A DNA stretch of 64,000 nt, taken from contig NZ_CP045403.1 in assembly GCF_009363695.1 (NCBI RefSeq), positions 3,482,501-3,546,500 of the forward strand, written 5' to 3'. The stretch's first letter is position 1. Each line of letters starts with the position of its first letter. Position numbers and translations under genes: made by a program. The notes under the pieces are model-generated. The model made no database searches and was not told the DNA's origin. It worked only from the letters and a program-made list of their open reading frames with translations. This stretch comes from Bacillus sp. THAF10 (GTDB lineage Bacteria > Bacillota > Bacilli > Bacillales > Bacillaceae_I). Below, piece by piece: positions 9,474 through 15,979 of the stretch.

Positions 9474-9821
9474 CTAAATCTTTTTATCTACAAATAACCC
9501 CATATATTCTGTCATCGCTGCATACATATCTAAAAATTTCTTCGAAGGAATCTCGCGTATGACTTCATCGGTGGCAATATCCACCACTGTCACATAGTAT
9601 TCCTCCAACTCATCATGAAGCTGAAAACGAACCGAAACATTCATTGGCTTCATAAACTCGTTCATGCCATCCACAATCGTTTCCATCTGTTGCTTACTTT
9701 GCTCTGGATGAGTCTTTTTCGTTTCCGTAATTGAATCTACAATCTTTGTTGAAACCGTTTCTTGCTTAACTTGTACCTTGAATGCGGGATCTAAGATGCT
9801 ACCTATTGGCGAAATGTGCAT
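9474..9821 (-). CDS. flaG: FlaG family flagellar protein (YvyC)
   Basis: A 115-residue protein of the FlaG family. The C-terminal half, FQLHDELEEYYVTVVD followed by TDEVIREIPSKKFLDMYAA, is the family core. The N-terminal half is polar and probably flexible. FlaG proteins affect filament length in some bacteria; the exact role is unsettled. The ATG follows GGAGGGGA at eight bases, and fliD starts 12 bases downstream. A sigma-D-type promoter about 40 bases upstream overlaps the end of the upstream nuclease gene. Confidence 0.93.
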   Translation of the reverse strand: MHISPIGSILDPAFKVQVKQETVSTKIVDSITETKKTHPEQSKQQMETIVDGMNEFMKPMNVSVRFQLHDELEEYYVTVVDIATDEVIREIPSKKFLDMYAAMTEYMGLFVDKKI

Positions 9822-9857
9822 ACGGGTCCCCTCCGTGAAATGTTTACTCTAGTAGTA

Positions 9858-9883
9858 ATATCGGAAGAACTATTGAAAGTTAA
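9858..9883 (-). promoter_or_regulatory. Sigma-D-type promoter of flaG-fliDST
   Basis: On the minus strand TTAA (9880-9883) and TCCGATAT (9858-9865) are spaced by 14 bases, close to the sigma-D consensus TAAA-N15-GCCGATAT. The -35 element overlaps the stop codon of the nuclease gene. Confidence 0.6.
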
Positions 9884-11451
9884 AGTAAAGATTTAAATTT
9901 ATTCTTTATACTTTCATACCCAATATTCTTGATGTCTTCAGGAAAAATGGGAAGGAATTTATACCCCTTTAAATTTTGAAAGTATTGCATTTTTCTTTCA
10001 GACTTTTCTTTATACCCCTTGTATTTATCACTATGAAATAGGCCGAAATATTCAACGATAATAGATTGCTCTTGTAACTCTATAATCCAATCAGGATAAT
10101 ATCCTTCACCACTTACAGAATTTATGAATTTAGTTTTTTCTCTTGTAACTTCCGCATCCTTTAACCATTCCAATAGAAAATTGTGTATCTGTAACTCTTC
10201 CATTGAATCGCATAGTTGACCATCTACTCCCACATGTAATCTAAATTCTTCAGGAGAAAACGAATATTCCGGAAACGATTCAATAATCCACAGGTGAAAT
10301 TTACTATCATAATGCCGATCAACCAAACTGATGAATCTAGGAAAAACCTTACGAAAATATGAACGTGTTAAGTTGGGAATGTTCTCCCTGTAGATATTTC
10401 TTTTGACACAAAAAGTTCGTAATGCTTGAATCCTATTTTCTTTGCTATACCAATATCTATTAGGAACTCTTTGGAACTCTGTCACCTCAAATTGCCCTGG
10501 GTACAGTTTGTTAACCAGTTCAATGGGAGATGCATTAAACTCTTGAATAAGACCGTATAGACCTTGTTCTTGGAAAAATGCCTTAGTGAAATATTTTGGA
10601 ATGTCTTGATGAGGGATGTTGTGGTCTTTTAGAAGAGAGTTGATAGTGGTTCTTACATTTTGGATATCTTTCCAATATCTATTAGTTTTACGGAATTGTG
10701 CTTTGCTAAAATCAGCGGGGAATAAGGAACAGATTAATTGAGATGAGGAGCCTTTGTGTCTTTTTAAAAGGGTACCAAAATGGTAACGAATTAACAGTTC
10801 TTGGGTTACCTTAGTAGGTATCTCATGAAAACTAATATCTTCAGTCTCTATCATTTCAAAAATTCTCTTTCTTGCATTTTCTGCATTGTCCCAAAAACCT
10901 TGAGGAACACTCTTAAAATCGAAGACTGTGTATTCACCTGGATAAATGGCATTAATTAATTTAAAAAGTGAATTTCCATTTCTTTTAAGTGCGTTTGACA
11001 TACCCCATTCTAATATTAATTCCATTGTTATGTTTTTGATAACATTTTCCTTTGTATAGCCATATCGTTGCATGCATTTTTCAAAGTGTTTCTTGATGTT
11101 TTCATTTATTGACCAATAGCCCTTAGAAACTCTACCAAAATCTGTTTCATTATAACAATCTTTATACACAAACATTATTAACATACGTATAGATGAAAAA
11201 CGGTTCAGAATTCCTAATAATTTGTTGTCACATAATACTTGTCTAGAAACTTTAGGAATCTCTTTCTTATTTAACTTTAGCTTTTGTTCCACTAAAAATC
11301 GAACAACAATGATTATATTCATTTTTTTTAACCATGTACCTGACGGGAATGATTTTTTTCTTCCAGATAATACTTCTAAAAAGACTAAAACTATTTTTTG
11401 CTCGCTTAACAAGTTCGTCTTTATATTACGGTATTTATCTAATTCATCCAT
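9880..11451 (-). CDS. Repeat-containing Vsr-like (EDxHD-type) nuclease, putative free-standing homing endonuclease
   Basis: A 523-residue protein with no flagellar similarity. The start is the ATG of MDELDKYRNIK, preceded by GAGAGGTGA; a longer reading would add nine residues through that site. Residues about 44-405 hold five degenerate repeats of about 73 residues. Each has an Ile-Pro-x-x-hydrophobic helix, a YPG(E/Q)(F/Y)-type turn, and a (G/R)(Y/F)W box at about 111, 185, 258 and 332. This resembles the DNA-binding repeats associated with homing endonucleases. Residues about 410-510 look like a Vsr-type PD-(D/E)xK fold: Glu418/419 (SMEEL), Asp454 (YYPDW), Glu467 and His473 (VEYFGLFHSD), and Asp506 (IFPED). 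That is the E-D-x-H-D pattern of EDxHD homing nucleases. It lies next to the intron-split hag gene and has a LexA box. A defence or repair nuclease is the alternative. Confidence 0.7.
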   Translation of the reverse strand: MDELDKYRNIKTNLLSEQKIVLVFLEVLSGRKKSFPSGTWLKKMNIIIVVRFLVEQKLKLNKKEIPKVSRQVLCDNKLLGILNRFSSIRMLIMFVYKDCYNETDFGRVSKGYWSINENIKKHFEKCMQRYGYTKENVIKNITMELILEWGMSNALKRNGNSLFKLINAIYPGEYTVFDFKSVPQGFWDNAENARKRIFEMIETEDISFHEIPTKVTQELLIRYHFGTLLKRHKGSSSQLICSLFPADFSKAQFRKTNRYWKDIQNVRTTINSLLKDHNIPHQDIPKYFTKAFFQEQGLYGLIQEFNASPIELVNKLYPGQFEVTEFQRVPNRYWYSKENRIQALRTFCVKRNIYRENIPNLTRSYFRKVFPRFISLVDRHYDSKFHLWIIESFPEYSFSPEEFRLHVGVDGQLCDSMEELQIHNFLLEWLKDAEVTREKTKFINSVSGEGYYPDWIIELQEQSIIVEYFGLFHSDKYKGYKEKSERKMQYFQNLKGYKFLPIFPEDIKNIGYESIKNKFKSLL

Positions 11452-11468
11452 AAAATCACCTCTCAAAT

Positions 11469-11496
11469 ATTGTAACACAAAACGAACACACGTTCT
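11469..11496 (-). promoter_or_regulatory. LexA (SOS) box overlapping the promoter of the nuclease gene
   Basis: Bases 11483-11496 read CGAACACACGTTCT, matching 13 of 14 positions of the Bacillus LexA/DinR box CGAACRNRYGTTYG. A minus-strand -10 element TACAAT (11469-11474) lies just downstream, so the box covers the -35 region, the usual place for SOS repression. The nuclease ribosome binding site follows after about eight bases. Confidence 0.7.
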
Positions 11497-11527
11497 AGTT
11501 GAAGTGTTTATTTTGAAAATAAATATA

Positions 11528-11554
11528 AAGACCCTCTTAAACTTAGAGGGTCTT
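11528..11554. terminator. Symmetrical hairpin between the gene remnant and the nuclease promoter
   Basis: AAGACCCTCT and AGAGGGTCTT form a perfect 10-bp stem with a seven-base loop. The flanks are A/T-rich on both sides without a clean T run, so direction and strength are uncertain. It could insulate the nuclease promoter from hag readthrough. Confidence 0.5.
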
Positions 11555-11571
11555 CAATTAAAAAAGTGTCA

Positions 11572-11809
11572 TTATGTTTTCATATCAATACTCTTTCCCA
11601 AACAAGGATTTGTATGTTGCGGAGTGATACTGCAAGAAGTAAAAAGATTTTTTACAACATTCCTTTGCTGTTCAGCATTAACCACTAACTTCTATAAAAG
11701 AAATGGTGCTGAATCCATACTTTGGCTCAATAACATATGCATCATAGCGACCATATAATTCCTCACTTAATTTAGAAAGATACTTTTTTCTAAATCCTTT
11801 CCAAATCAT
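11572..11809 (-). pseudogene. Frameshifted small gene remnant
   Basis: A 43-codon frame begins MIWKGFRKKYLSKLSEELYG and ends after ISFIEVSG at a TAA. In the next frame, overlapping that stop, reading continues VVNAEQQRNVVKNLFTS and on to KSIDMKT and a stop. Joined by one frameshift the two give about 80 residues of plausible coding composition. I do not recognise the family. There is no clear ribosome binding site, and the hag terminator lies just upstream, so it is probably not expressed. It may be debris left by the event that brought in the neighbouring nuclease gene, or a sequencing error in a small real gene. Confidence 0.35.
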
Positions 11810-11813
11810 ATGC

Positions 11814-11846
11814 AAAAGAGACCCTAGTAAATCTAGAGTCTCTTTT
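11814..11846 (-). terminator. Terminator of hag
   Basis: On the minus strand AAAAGAGACTCT and AGGGTCTCTTTT form a strong stem ten bases after the flagellin stop codon. Confidence 0.85.
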
Positions 11847-11856
11847 AAAGCTGATT

Positions 11857-13364
11857 TTAACGAAGAAGTTGTAATACTCCCTGTGGCTGCTGATTCGCTT
11901 GAGCTAACATAGCTTGAGCAGCTTGAGAAAGAATAGAGTTTTTAGTTTGATTCATCATTTCTTTCGCCATCGTGCGAACATTTGCTTTCACAAATGACCA
12001 GACTATATCTTCACCCTCTAATGTAGGGGTCGGGCACTTCGGATTCACAATGCTGATGTACATTGTTTCACCTACGGATTTCATCATCATAGCATTTGCC
12101 TTAGATGGTTTATCCTAGTCGTTGAACCTTCTCCATCCTTTCGGAACAGGAGCTTGGCTGCTGATTGCCAAATCTTTTCTTTTTTTGGACCTTCACGCCT
12201 GTCGTTTCCAACTACGTTGTGGCAAGAAAAGCTCTTATGGGTTTCCAGCAATTCACCCGATAATTATCACTAACCGTTACCAGTTAGGACGACTGTGCTC
12301 ATTGCTGCTTAGGCAGCTAAAGCATAATCAACGTCACGGATACGAGATTCCGCAGCAGTAAGATTTTCAGATGAAGTTCCTAAGTTATTGATTGTATGTT
12401 CTAAGCGATTTTGGTATGCACCAAGTTTTGAACGCTCTGCAGATACTTGAGTTATTGCTTTATCAATAACTTCTATATTCGAATCAAATCCTGCGCCAGC
12501 AGACGTTAAATTAACATCGTTTATACTAGCAACGGTTCCAGATACAGAAGTTCCAGTTCCTAATGCAGTTGATCTCATATCCGCAATACTTATATCAAGA
12601 GTAGTACCACCGTTAGCACCAATTTGAAAACTTAATTGATTACCAGATGTCACAATTGTTTCTGTGTCAAAAGTTGCATTACTAAAATCCGTATTAGCAG
12701 AGAAGTTTAATTTTAGCCCTAATGAATCAAAATTTAATGTCTGACCTGCACTCATCGTATTTACTTCAGTTACAGACAACGTTTGAGAAACACCACTATT
12801 TGTACCAGTAACAGTTATTTCATTAGCAGTTTCATCAACAGCAAATGTTAAAGTTTCTCCTGATGCAACTCCTGATACATCAATAGAAATACCAGCACCT
12901 GTAAATGTATTGTTACTTCCATCACCAGCAGCTGCTTGTACCCCAAGACTACCTGTTAGTAATGGTTTAGTGTTGAATTCTGTTTTTTCACCAATACGAG
13001 TAACTTCATCTTTTAATTGATTAAATTCTTTTTGTAATTCTCCAAGGTCATCATTAGTATTAGTATCATTATTTGCTTGAACAGAAAGTTCACGCATACG
13101 TTGAAGAATAGAATGTGTTTCGTTCAAAGCACCCTCGGCAGATTGTAGTAAACTCACACCATCTTGTGCATTCTTTGCAGCCATATCTAACCCACGGATT
13201 TGCCCTCTCATTTTCTCAGAAATAGCTAGTCCAGCTGCATCGTCCCCAGCTTTATTAATACGTAACCCAGAAGATAATTTCTCCATAGACTTCATTTGCG
13301 CATTGTTAGCAGAACCAAGTTGACGGTGCGTGTTCAACGCAGCGATATTGTGATTAATTCTCAT
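11857..13364 (-). CDS. hag: Flagellin, interrupted by a group I intron (exons 13364-12327 and 11970-11857)
   Basis: Flagellin is the filament subunit. Exon 1 (346 codons) starts MRINHNIAALNTHRQLGSAN after AAGGAGGA and contains the conserved N-terminal D0/D1 helices, a variable Ser/Thr/Gly-rich centre (about 140-275) and most of the C-terminal D1 helix, ending in AAESRIRDVD. Exon 2 (37 codons) supplies MAKEMMNQTKNSILSQAAQA and ends in QPQGVLQLLR, the D0 helix needed for export and assembly. Joining them gives 383 residues and the normal SRIRDVDMAKEMM junction. Unspliced RNA would encode YALAA and then a stop, giving a 351-residue product that lacks D0 and could not assemble. Sigma-D promoter, CsrA leader sites and terminator are all present. 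Confidence 0.93.
11971..12326 (-). ncRNA. Group I self-splicing intron in hag (356 nt)
   Basis: All four conserved core elements occur in order on the minus strand: P, AATTGCTGGAAACC (about 12240-12253); Q, AATCAGCAGCCAAGC (about 12152-12166); R, GTTCAACGACTAGG (12114-12127); S, AAGATATAGTC (12001-12011). GACTA in R and TAGTC in S form a perfect five-base P7. The 5' exon end TTGAT pairs with an internal guide GTCG (12290-12293), with the exon's last U opposite G, the hallmark of P1. A GCTGC/GCAGC hairpin extends P1. The intron ends in G and exon 2 resumes at ATGGCG. No substantial ORF lies inside. Splice sites are inferred from P1 and from the restored flagellin sequence. Confidence 0.93.
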
Positions 13365-13372
13365 TTCACTTT

Positions 13373-13384
13373 TCCTCCTTGAAT
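13373..13384 (-). promoter_or_regulatory. CsrA site overlapping the hag Shine-Dalgarno
   Basis: On the minus strand TTCAAGGAGGA places a GGA core inside the hag ribosome binding site. CsrA bound here would block translation, as known in B. subtilis. Confidence 0.6.
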
Positions 13385-13390
13385 GGTCGC

Positions 13391-13414
13391 CGATTTCACA
13401 TCCTTGTGTAATCG
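13391..13414 (-). promoter_or_regulatory. CsrA-binding hairpin in the hag leader
   Basis: On the minus strand CGATT and AATCG, with inner ACAC/GTG pairing, form a hairpin whose loop shows AAGGAT. The 10-mer ACAAGGATGT (13398-13407) is an excellent match to the CsrA consensus. It lies about 30 bases before the hag start and is paired with the second site at the Shine-Dalgarno. Confidence 0.75.
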
Positions 13415-13477
13415 GTGTTAGATTTGCAGTTAGTTCAAAAGTCGGCCGCCTTTCGATTCTAGCTGCTTACATGTTTT

Positions 13478-13504
13478 ATATCGACCTCTCTCGACAAGTG
13501 TTTA
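13478..13504 (-). promoter_or_regulatory. Sigma-D promoter of hag
   Basis: On the minus strand TAAA (13501-13504), 15 bases, then GTCGATAT (13478-13485): one mismatch from the sigma-D consensus. It gives a leader of about 100 bases containing the CsrA sites. Confidence 0.9.
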
Positions 13505-13530
13505 TAGAGGATTGGAGAAAAAGTTACAAA

Positions 13531-13758
13531 TTATTTTTTTAGTTGGTCTGATAAGGCCTTTAACATATCCAGAGAGGAGTGGGCTGCGGCATTGTTTTCT
13601 TCTTGGATGGAAAGGTAGACTTCTTTTCTATGTATCTCAATTTGCTTTGGGGCCGAAATTCCGAGTTTAATTTGGTCACCGCTAATTCCTAGCACCGTAA
13701 TTTCAATATCATCTCCAATTTTGATGGCTTCATCTGTTTTACGAGTTAATACGAGCAT
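13531..13758 (-). CDS. csrA: Translational regulator CsrA
   Basis: CsrA is a small dimeric RNA-binding protein that represses hag translation in Bacillus. The 75 residues open with the classic [20 protein letters not shown] and include the RNA-binding strand region [18 protein letters not shown]. Targets are visible in the hag leader just downstream. fliW, whose product antagonises CsrA, lies 15 bases upstream, as in other Bacillaceae. The start has an AGGAGGA site. Confidence 0.97.
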   Translation of the reverse strand: MLVLTRKTDEAIKIGDDIEITVLGISGDQIKLGISAPKQIEIHRKEVYLSIQEENNAAAHSSLDMLKALSDQLKK

Positions 13759-13773
13759 GCTTTCTCCTCCTCT

Positions 13774-14211
13774 CTATTTTGCTAGCTTTTCTACAAATAA
13801 CTTGTGCTTAGTTTGGTAGCTTGTACCTGTTAAGATAACCTGTTTTCCAATTTTCTTTTTCGTATTCACGACAATTGGTGCTTGCAAATTTGCTGTGGTT
13901 AAATGGAATGGATCGGCCATAGTAAGTACTGTGTAAACGACAACATCCTTCTCCGATTCCAGCTTTAGCGCTTCGACAGTTTGCTCATCAAGCTTAAAGT
14001 CGTATTCTGGGTAAAAGGGAAATGGATTTGTTAACACAAACCCCAACCCAGGTGTCGAAACAGATTGTAAAATAAAAAAGGTACCGTCATCTGAAAAAGG
14101 CAGAATTAAGAACTTTTTTTCCTCCTGAAACCCAGGAAGTCCACTAGGAAATTGTACAAACTCTTCAGCGTTACATTCTACTAACCCATGATATTTTGTT
14201 TCTATTTTCAT
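13774..14211 (-). CDS. fliW: Flagellar assembly factor FliW, CsrA antagonist
   Basis: FliW binds either flagellin or CsrA. When flagellin is exported, free FliW sequesters CsrA and lets hag be translated. The 145 residues contain the family features FPSGLPGFQEEKKFLILPF near the N terminus and VVYTVLTMADPFHLTTANLQ in the middle. The ordering yviE-fliW-csrA-hag is the B. subtilis arrangement. In this organism the partner-switch also meets a flagellin whose C-terminal end depends on intron splicing. Confidence 0.95.
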   Translation of the reverse strand: MKIETKYHGLVECNAEEFVQFPSGLPGFQEEKKFLILPFSDDGTFFILQSVSTPGLGFVLTNPFPFYPEYDFKLDEQTVEALKLESEKDVVVYTVLTMADPFHLTTANLQAPIVVNTKKKIGKQVILTGTSYQTKHKLFVEKLAK

Positions 14212-14223
14212 CTCATCACAACC

Positions 14224-14817
14224 TTAAATTTTTTGTTCATAGCCGCCTGTTCCGACGTAACGTAAATTCTCAAAATCAATGTCGAGTGAGGCATAGTTTG
14301 CTAGCTTCACTTCAGTTGAGCCAGGAGTATAGTGGTGTGTTGGTTTATTAATTTGCGCATCAATAATCGGTCTGCGTTCCTGCCACTGAATATCCACTGA
14401 ACTCGGCTCATAGTTTATTTTCACACTAAAATGTGAAGGAATCCAGCCAATATTAAATTGCTTCTCTGGCCCCTCGCTATTTCGCTTTGCTTGGCGAACA
14501 ATCGCACCACCGCCGTTTTCAATCCGCATTAATTCATTTCCGTCTTGTGCCACACGCGAAAGTCCCTCCAGCCAATCTTGATAACCGAACTGGGCGGCTT
14601 CTTCTATTCTTCGTCCGACACTTTTTAAATCCATATCCTCACGCGCTTGTGTTTGGTCGATGGTTAATTTGGAAGGAGTCCGATTTATCGTTAGCTCTGG
14701 CTTAGGTTGCTCAATACTTAGCTCGGCTTTGGGCTGCTGAATTTCCTGTGTTGGTTTTTGAATATGAAGCTGTGTTTGGGCAGAAGTCGATTGCAATCGT
14801 ATTTGTGGAAAAAGCAT
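14224..14817 (-). CDS. yviE: YviE-like flagellar-operon protein (DUF6470)
   Basis: A 197-residue protein of unknown function, encoded between flgL and fliW as in B. subtilis. The start is the ATG of MLFPQIRLQSTSAQTQL after AAAGGGGTG; a six-residue longer start is less well placed. Residues 10-60 are rich in Gln/Pro/Thr with repeated QQPKAELSIEQPKPELTI-type strands. The C-terminal part (YEPSSVDIQWQERRPIIDAQ) probably forms beta structure. No signal peptide or membrane segment is seen. Identification is by position and by family-like motifs. Confidence 0.8.
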   Translation of the reverse strand: MLFPQIRLQSTSAQTQLHIQKPTQEIQQPKAELSIEQPKPELTINRTPSKLTIDQTQAREDMDLKSVGRRIEEAAQFGYQDWLEGLSRVAQDGNELMRIENGGGAIVRQAKRNSEGPEKQFNIGWIPSHFSVKINYEPSSVDIQWQERRPIIDAQINKPTHHYTPGSTEVKLANYASLDIDFENLRYVGTGGYEQKI

Positions 14818-14892
14818 GGCGGACACCCCTTTCATTACTCTAGGATATTATATAGAAGAGTGTTGATGAGCAGTTTCTAGCTGATGATTGTA

Positions 14893-14995
14893 GCAAAAGA
14901 CGTAGACTCCTGCGGGAATAAAGCGACAATCTTGAGACCCCACAGGCGTATCCGAGGAGGCTCAAGGTCGCCCCGCGGAAAGCTTAGTCTTTTGC
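14893..14995. repeat. Dispersed palindromic repeat, copy 1
   Basis: A 103-base element between flgL and yviE. Its ends form an imperfect inverted repeat of about 24 bases (GCAAAAGACGTAGACTCC.. against ..AAGCTTAGTCTTTTGC). Inside, CTTGAG and CTCAAG form a second pair around CCACAGGCGTATCCGAGGAG. It is more GC-rich than its surroundings. A diverged copy in the opposite orientation lies near 41.5 kb. Elements of this look are common between genes in Bacillaceae genomes; function unknown. Confidence 0.8.
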
Positions 14996-15030
14996 GGAAA
15001 TCAACAGCGGCGTCTAATGAGCTTATATAC

Positions 15031-15089
15031 AAAAAAAACCGCCCCAAAGGACTGCCAGCTAGACAGTCTCCTCTAAGACAGTTCCTTTA
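15031..15089 (-). terminator. Terminator after flgL
   Basis: On the minus strand AAAGGAACTGTC pairs imperfectly with GGCAGTCCTTT and is followed by GGGGCGG and eight T. It suggests that flgM-flgL and yviE-hag are at least partly separate units. Confidence 0.6.
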
Positions 15090-15091
15090 TC

Positions 15092-15970
15092 CTATCGTAA
15101 AAAATCTAATAATGATGGTTGAATCACTCGAGCGCCAACGCCAAGAGATGCACGGTGGACACTTTCCTGTGAAGTCAAATCCGTAATAACTTTTTCAATA
15201 TCAGCATCCTCGTTATCCGAAAGAATTCGTGTTGCTACAACCTCCTGATAGCCAATGCGGTTATCAATCATCTCTAAGCGATTATAGCGGGCACCGAGCT
15301 CAGAACGTTCTGCAGAAATTAAATCCGCACCAGCGTCCAGCCTACCCATCAAATCTCCCAATGCATCCGTATCGCCATTCTCAAAAGCTGCCTGTAGTTC
15401 GTTCCATACTCCAAGCATCTCTTCACTGAAAACATTGTCCGAATTGATATTCGACTGCAGCTTAATTCCACGAGATACCTCCACCTCAAAAGGAGAATTC
15501 TCATTACTCACCGAGGTAGGGTTATTAGCGTCCACTATTCTTGGCTTATCTACTGCCGTTCCATTAAAAATGTACTTCCCTGCCACCTGCGTATTGGCTA
15601 CCTGTACAAAATCGTGTTTAAGCTGCTCAATCTCTTTCCCAATTGCCTGCAGATCTTCCGGTGAGTACGTTTCATTTGAACCCTGAACAACCAGCTCACG
15701 CGCTCTGTGCATAACACTTTGTACATGGTCTAGAGCCGCTTCGGAATTCTCCATCCAAGCGTAAGATTCACTAAGATTTCGTTTGTATTGCTCAAGCTCT
15801 GTTAAGTTGGTGCGGTAGTACATCCCTTTCATCGCAACGACTGGATCATCGGATGGTTTGGAGATTTTTTTACCGGTGGAAAGCTGCTCCATGAGCTTCC
15901 CCATTTTGCTATAGCTTGTGCTAAGCTGACGCAAGGAGTTCTGCGTTAGCATGCTTTGTGTGACGCGCAT
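15092..15970 (-). CDS. flgL: Flagellar hook-filament junction protein FlgL (HAP3)
   Basis: FlgL joins the hook-associated protein FlgK to the filament. The 292 residues show the flagellin-like N terminus MRVTQSMLTQNSLRQLSTSY and the C-terminal helix with SAERSELGARYNRLEMIDNRIG. The central part is variable. The start has an AGGTG site, and flgK ends nine bases upstream. Length is typical. Confidence 0.95.
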   Translation of the reverse strand: MRVTQSMLTQNSLRQLSTSYSKMGKLMEQLSTGKKISKPSDDPVVAMKGMYYRTNLTELEQYKRNLSESYAWMENSEAALDHVQSVMHRARELVVQGSNETYSPEDLQAIGKEIEQLKHDFVQVANTQVAGKYIFNGTAVDKPRIVDANNPTSVSNENSPFEVEVSRGIKLQSNINSDNVFSEEMLGVWNELQAAFENGDTDALGDLMGRLDAGADLISAERSELGARYNRLEMIDNRIGYQEVVATRILSDNEDADIEKVITDLTSQESVHRASLGVGARVIQPSLLDFLR

Positions 15971-15979
15971 TTTTTACAC

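Noticed and set aside
9880-11451. A flagellin-modifying or glycosylation enzyme because of its position beside hag
   Set aside because: There is no glycosyltransferase or methyltransferase motif; the C-terminal pattern fits a Vsr-like nuclease and the rest is repeat arms.
11222-11758. A 178-residue plus-strand frame
   Set aside because: It is antisense to the start of the nuclease gene, its LexA box and the gene remnant; no ribosome binding site or recognisable protein features.
11857-12090. An independent 77-residue protein on the minus strand starting MMMKSVGETMYIS
   Set aside because: Its last 37 residues are the flagellin C terminus and the rest is intron sequence; it is an artefact of the intron's last part being open in that frame.
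11971-12326. Intein or transposon insertion in flagellin instead of an intron
   Set aside because: There is no open frame through the insert, no splice-protein motifs, no terminal inverted repeats or target duplication, while all four group I core elements and P7 pairing are present.
12309-13364. A complete 351-residue flagellin ending in YALAA
   Set aside because: It lacks the conserved C-terminal D0 helix, and the missing part follows 356 bases later behind a group I intron core.
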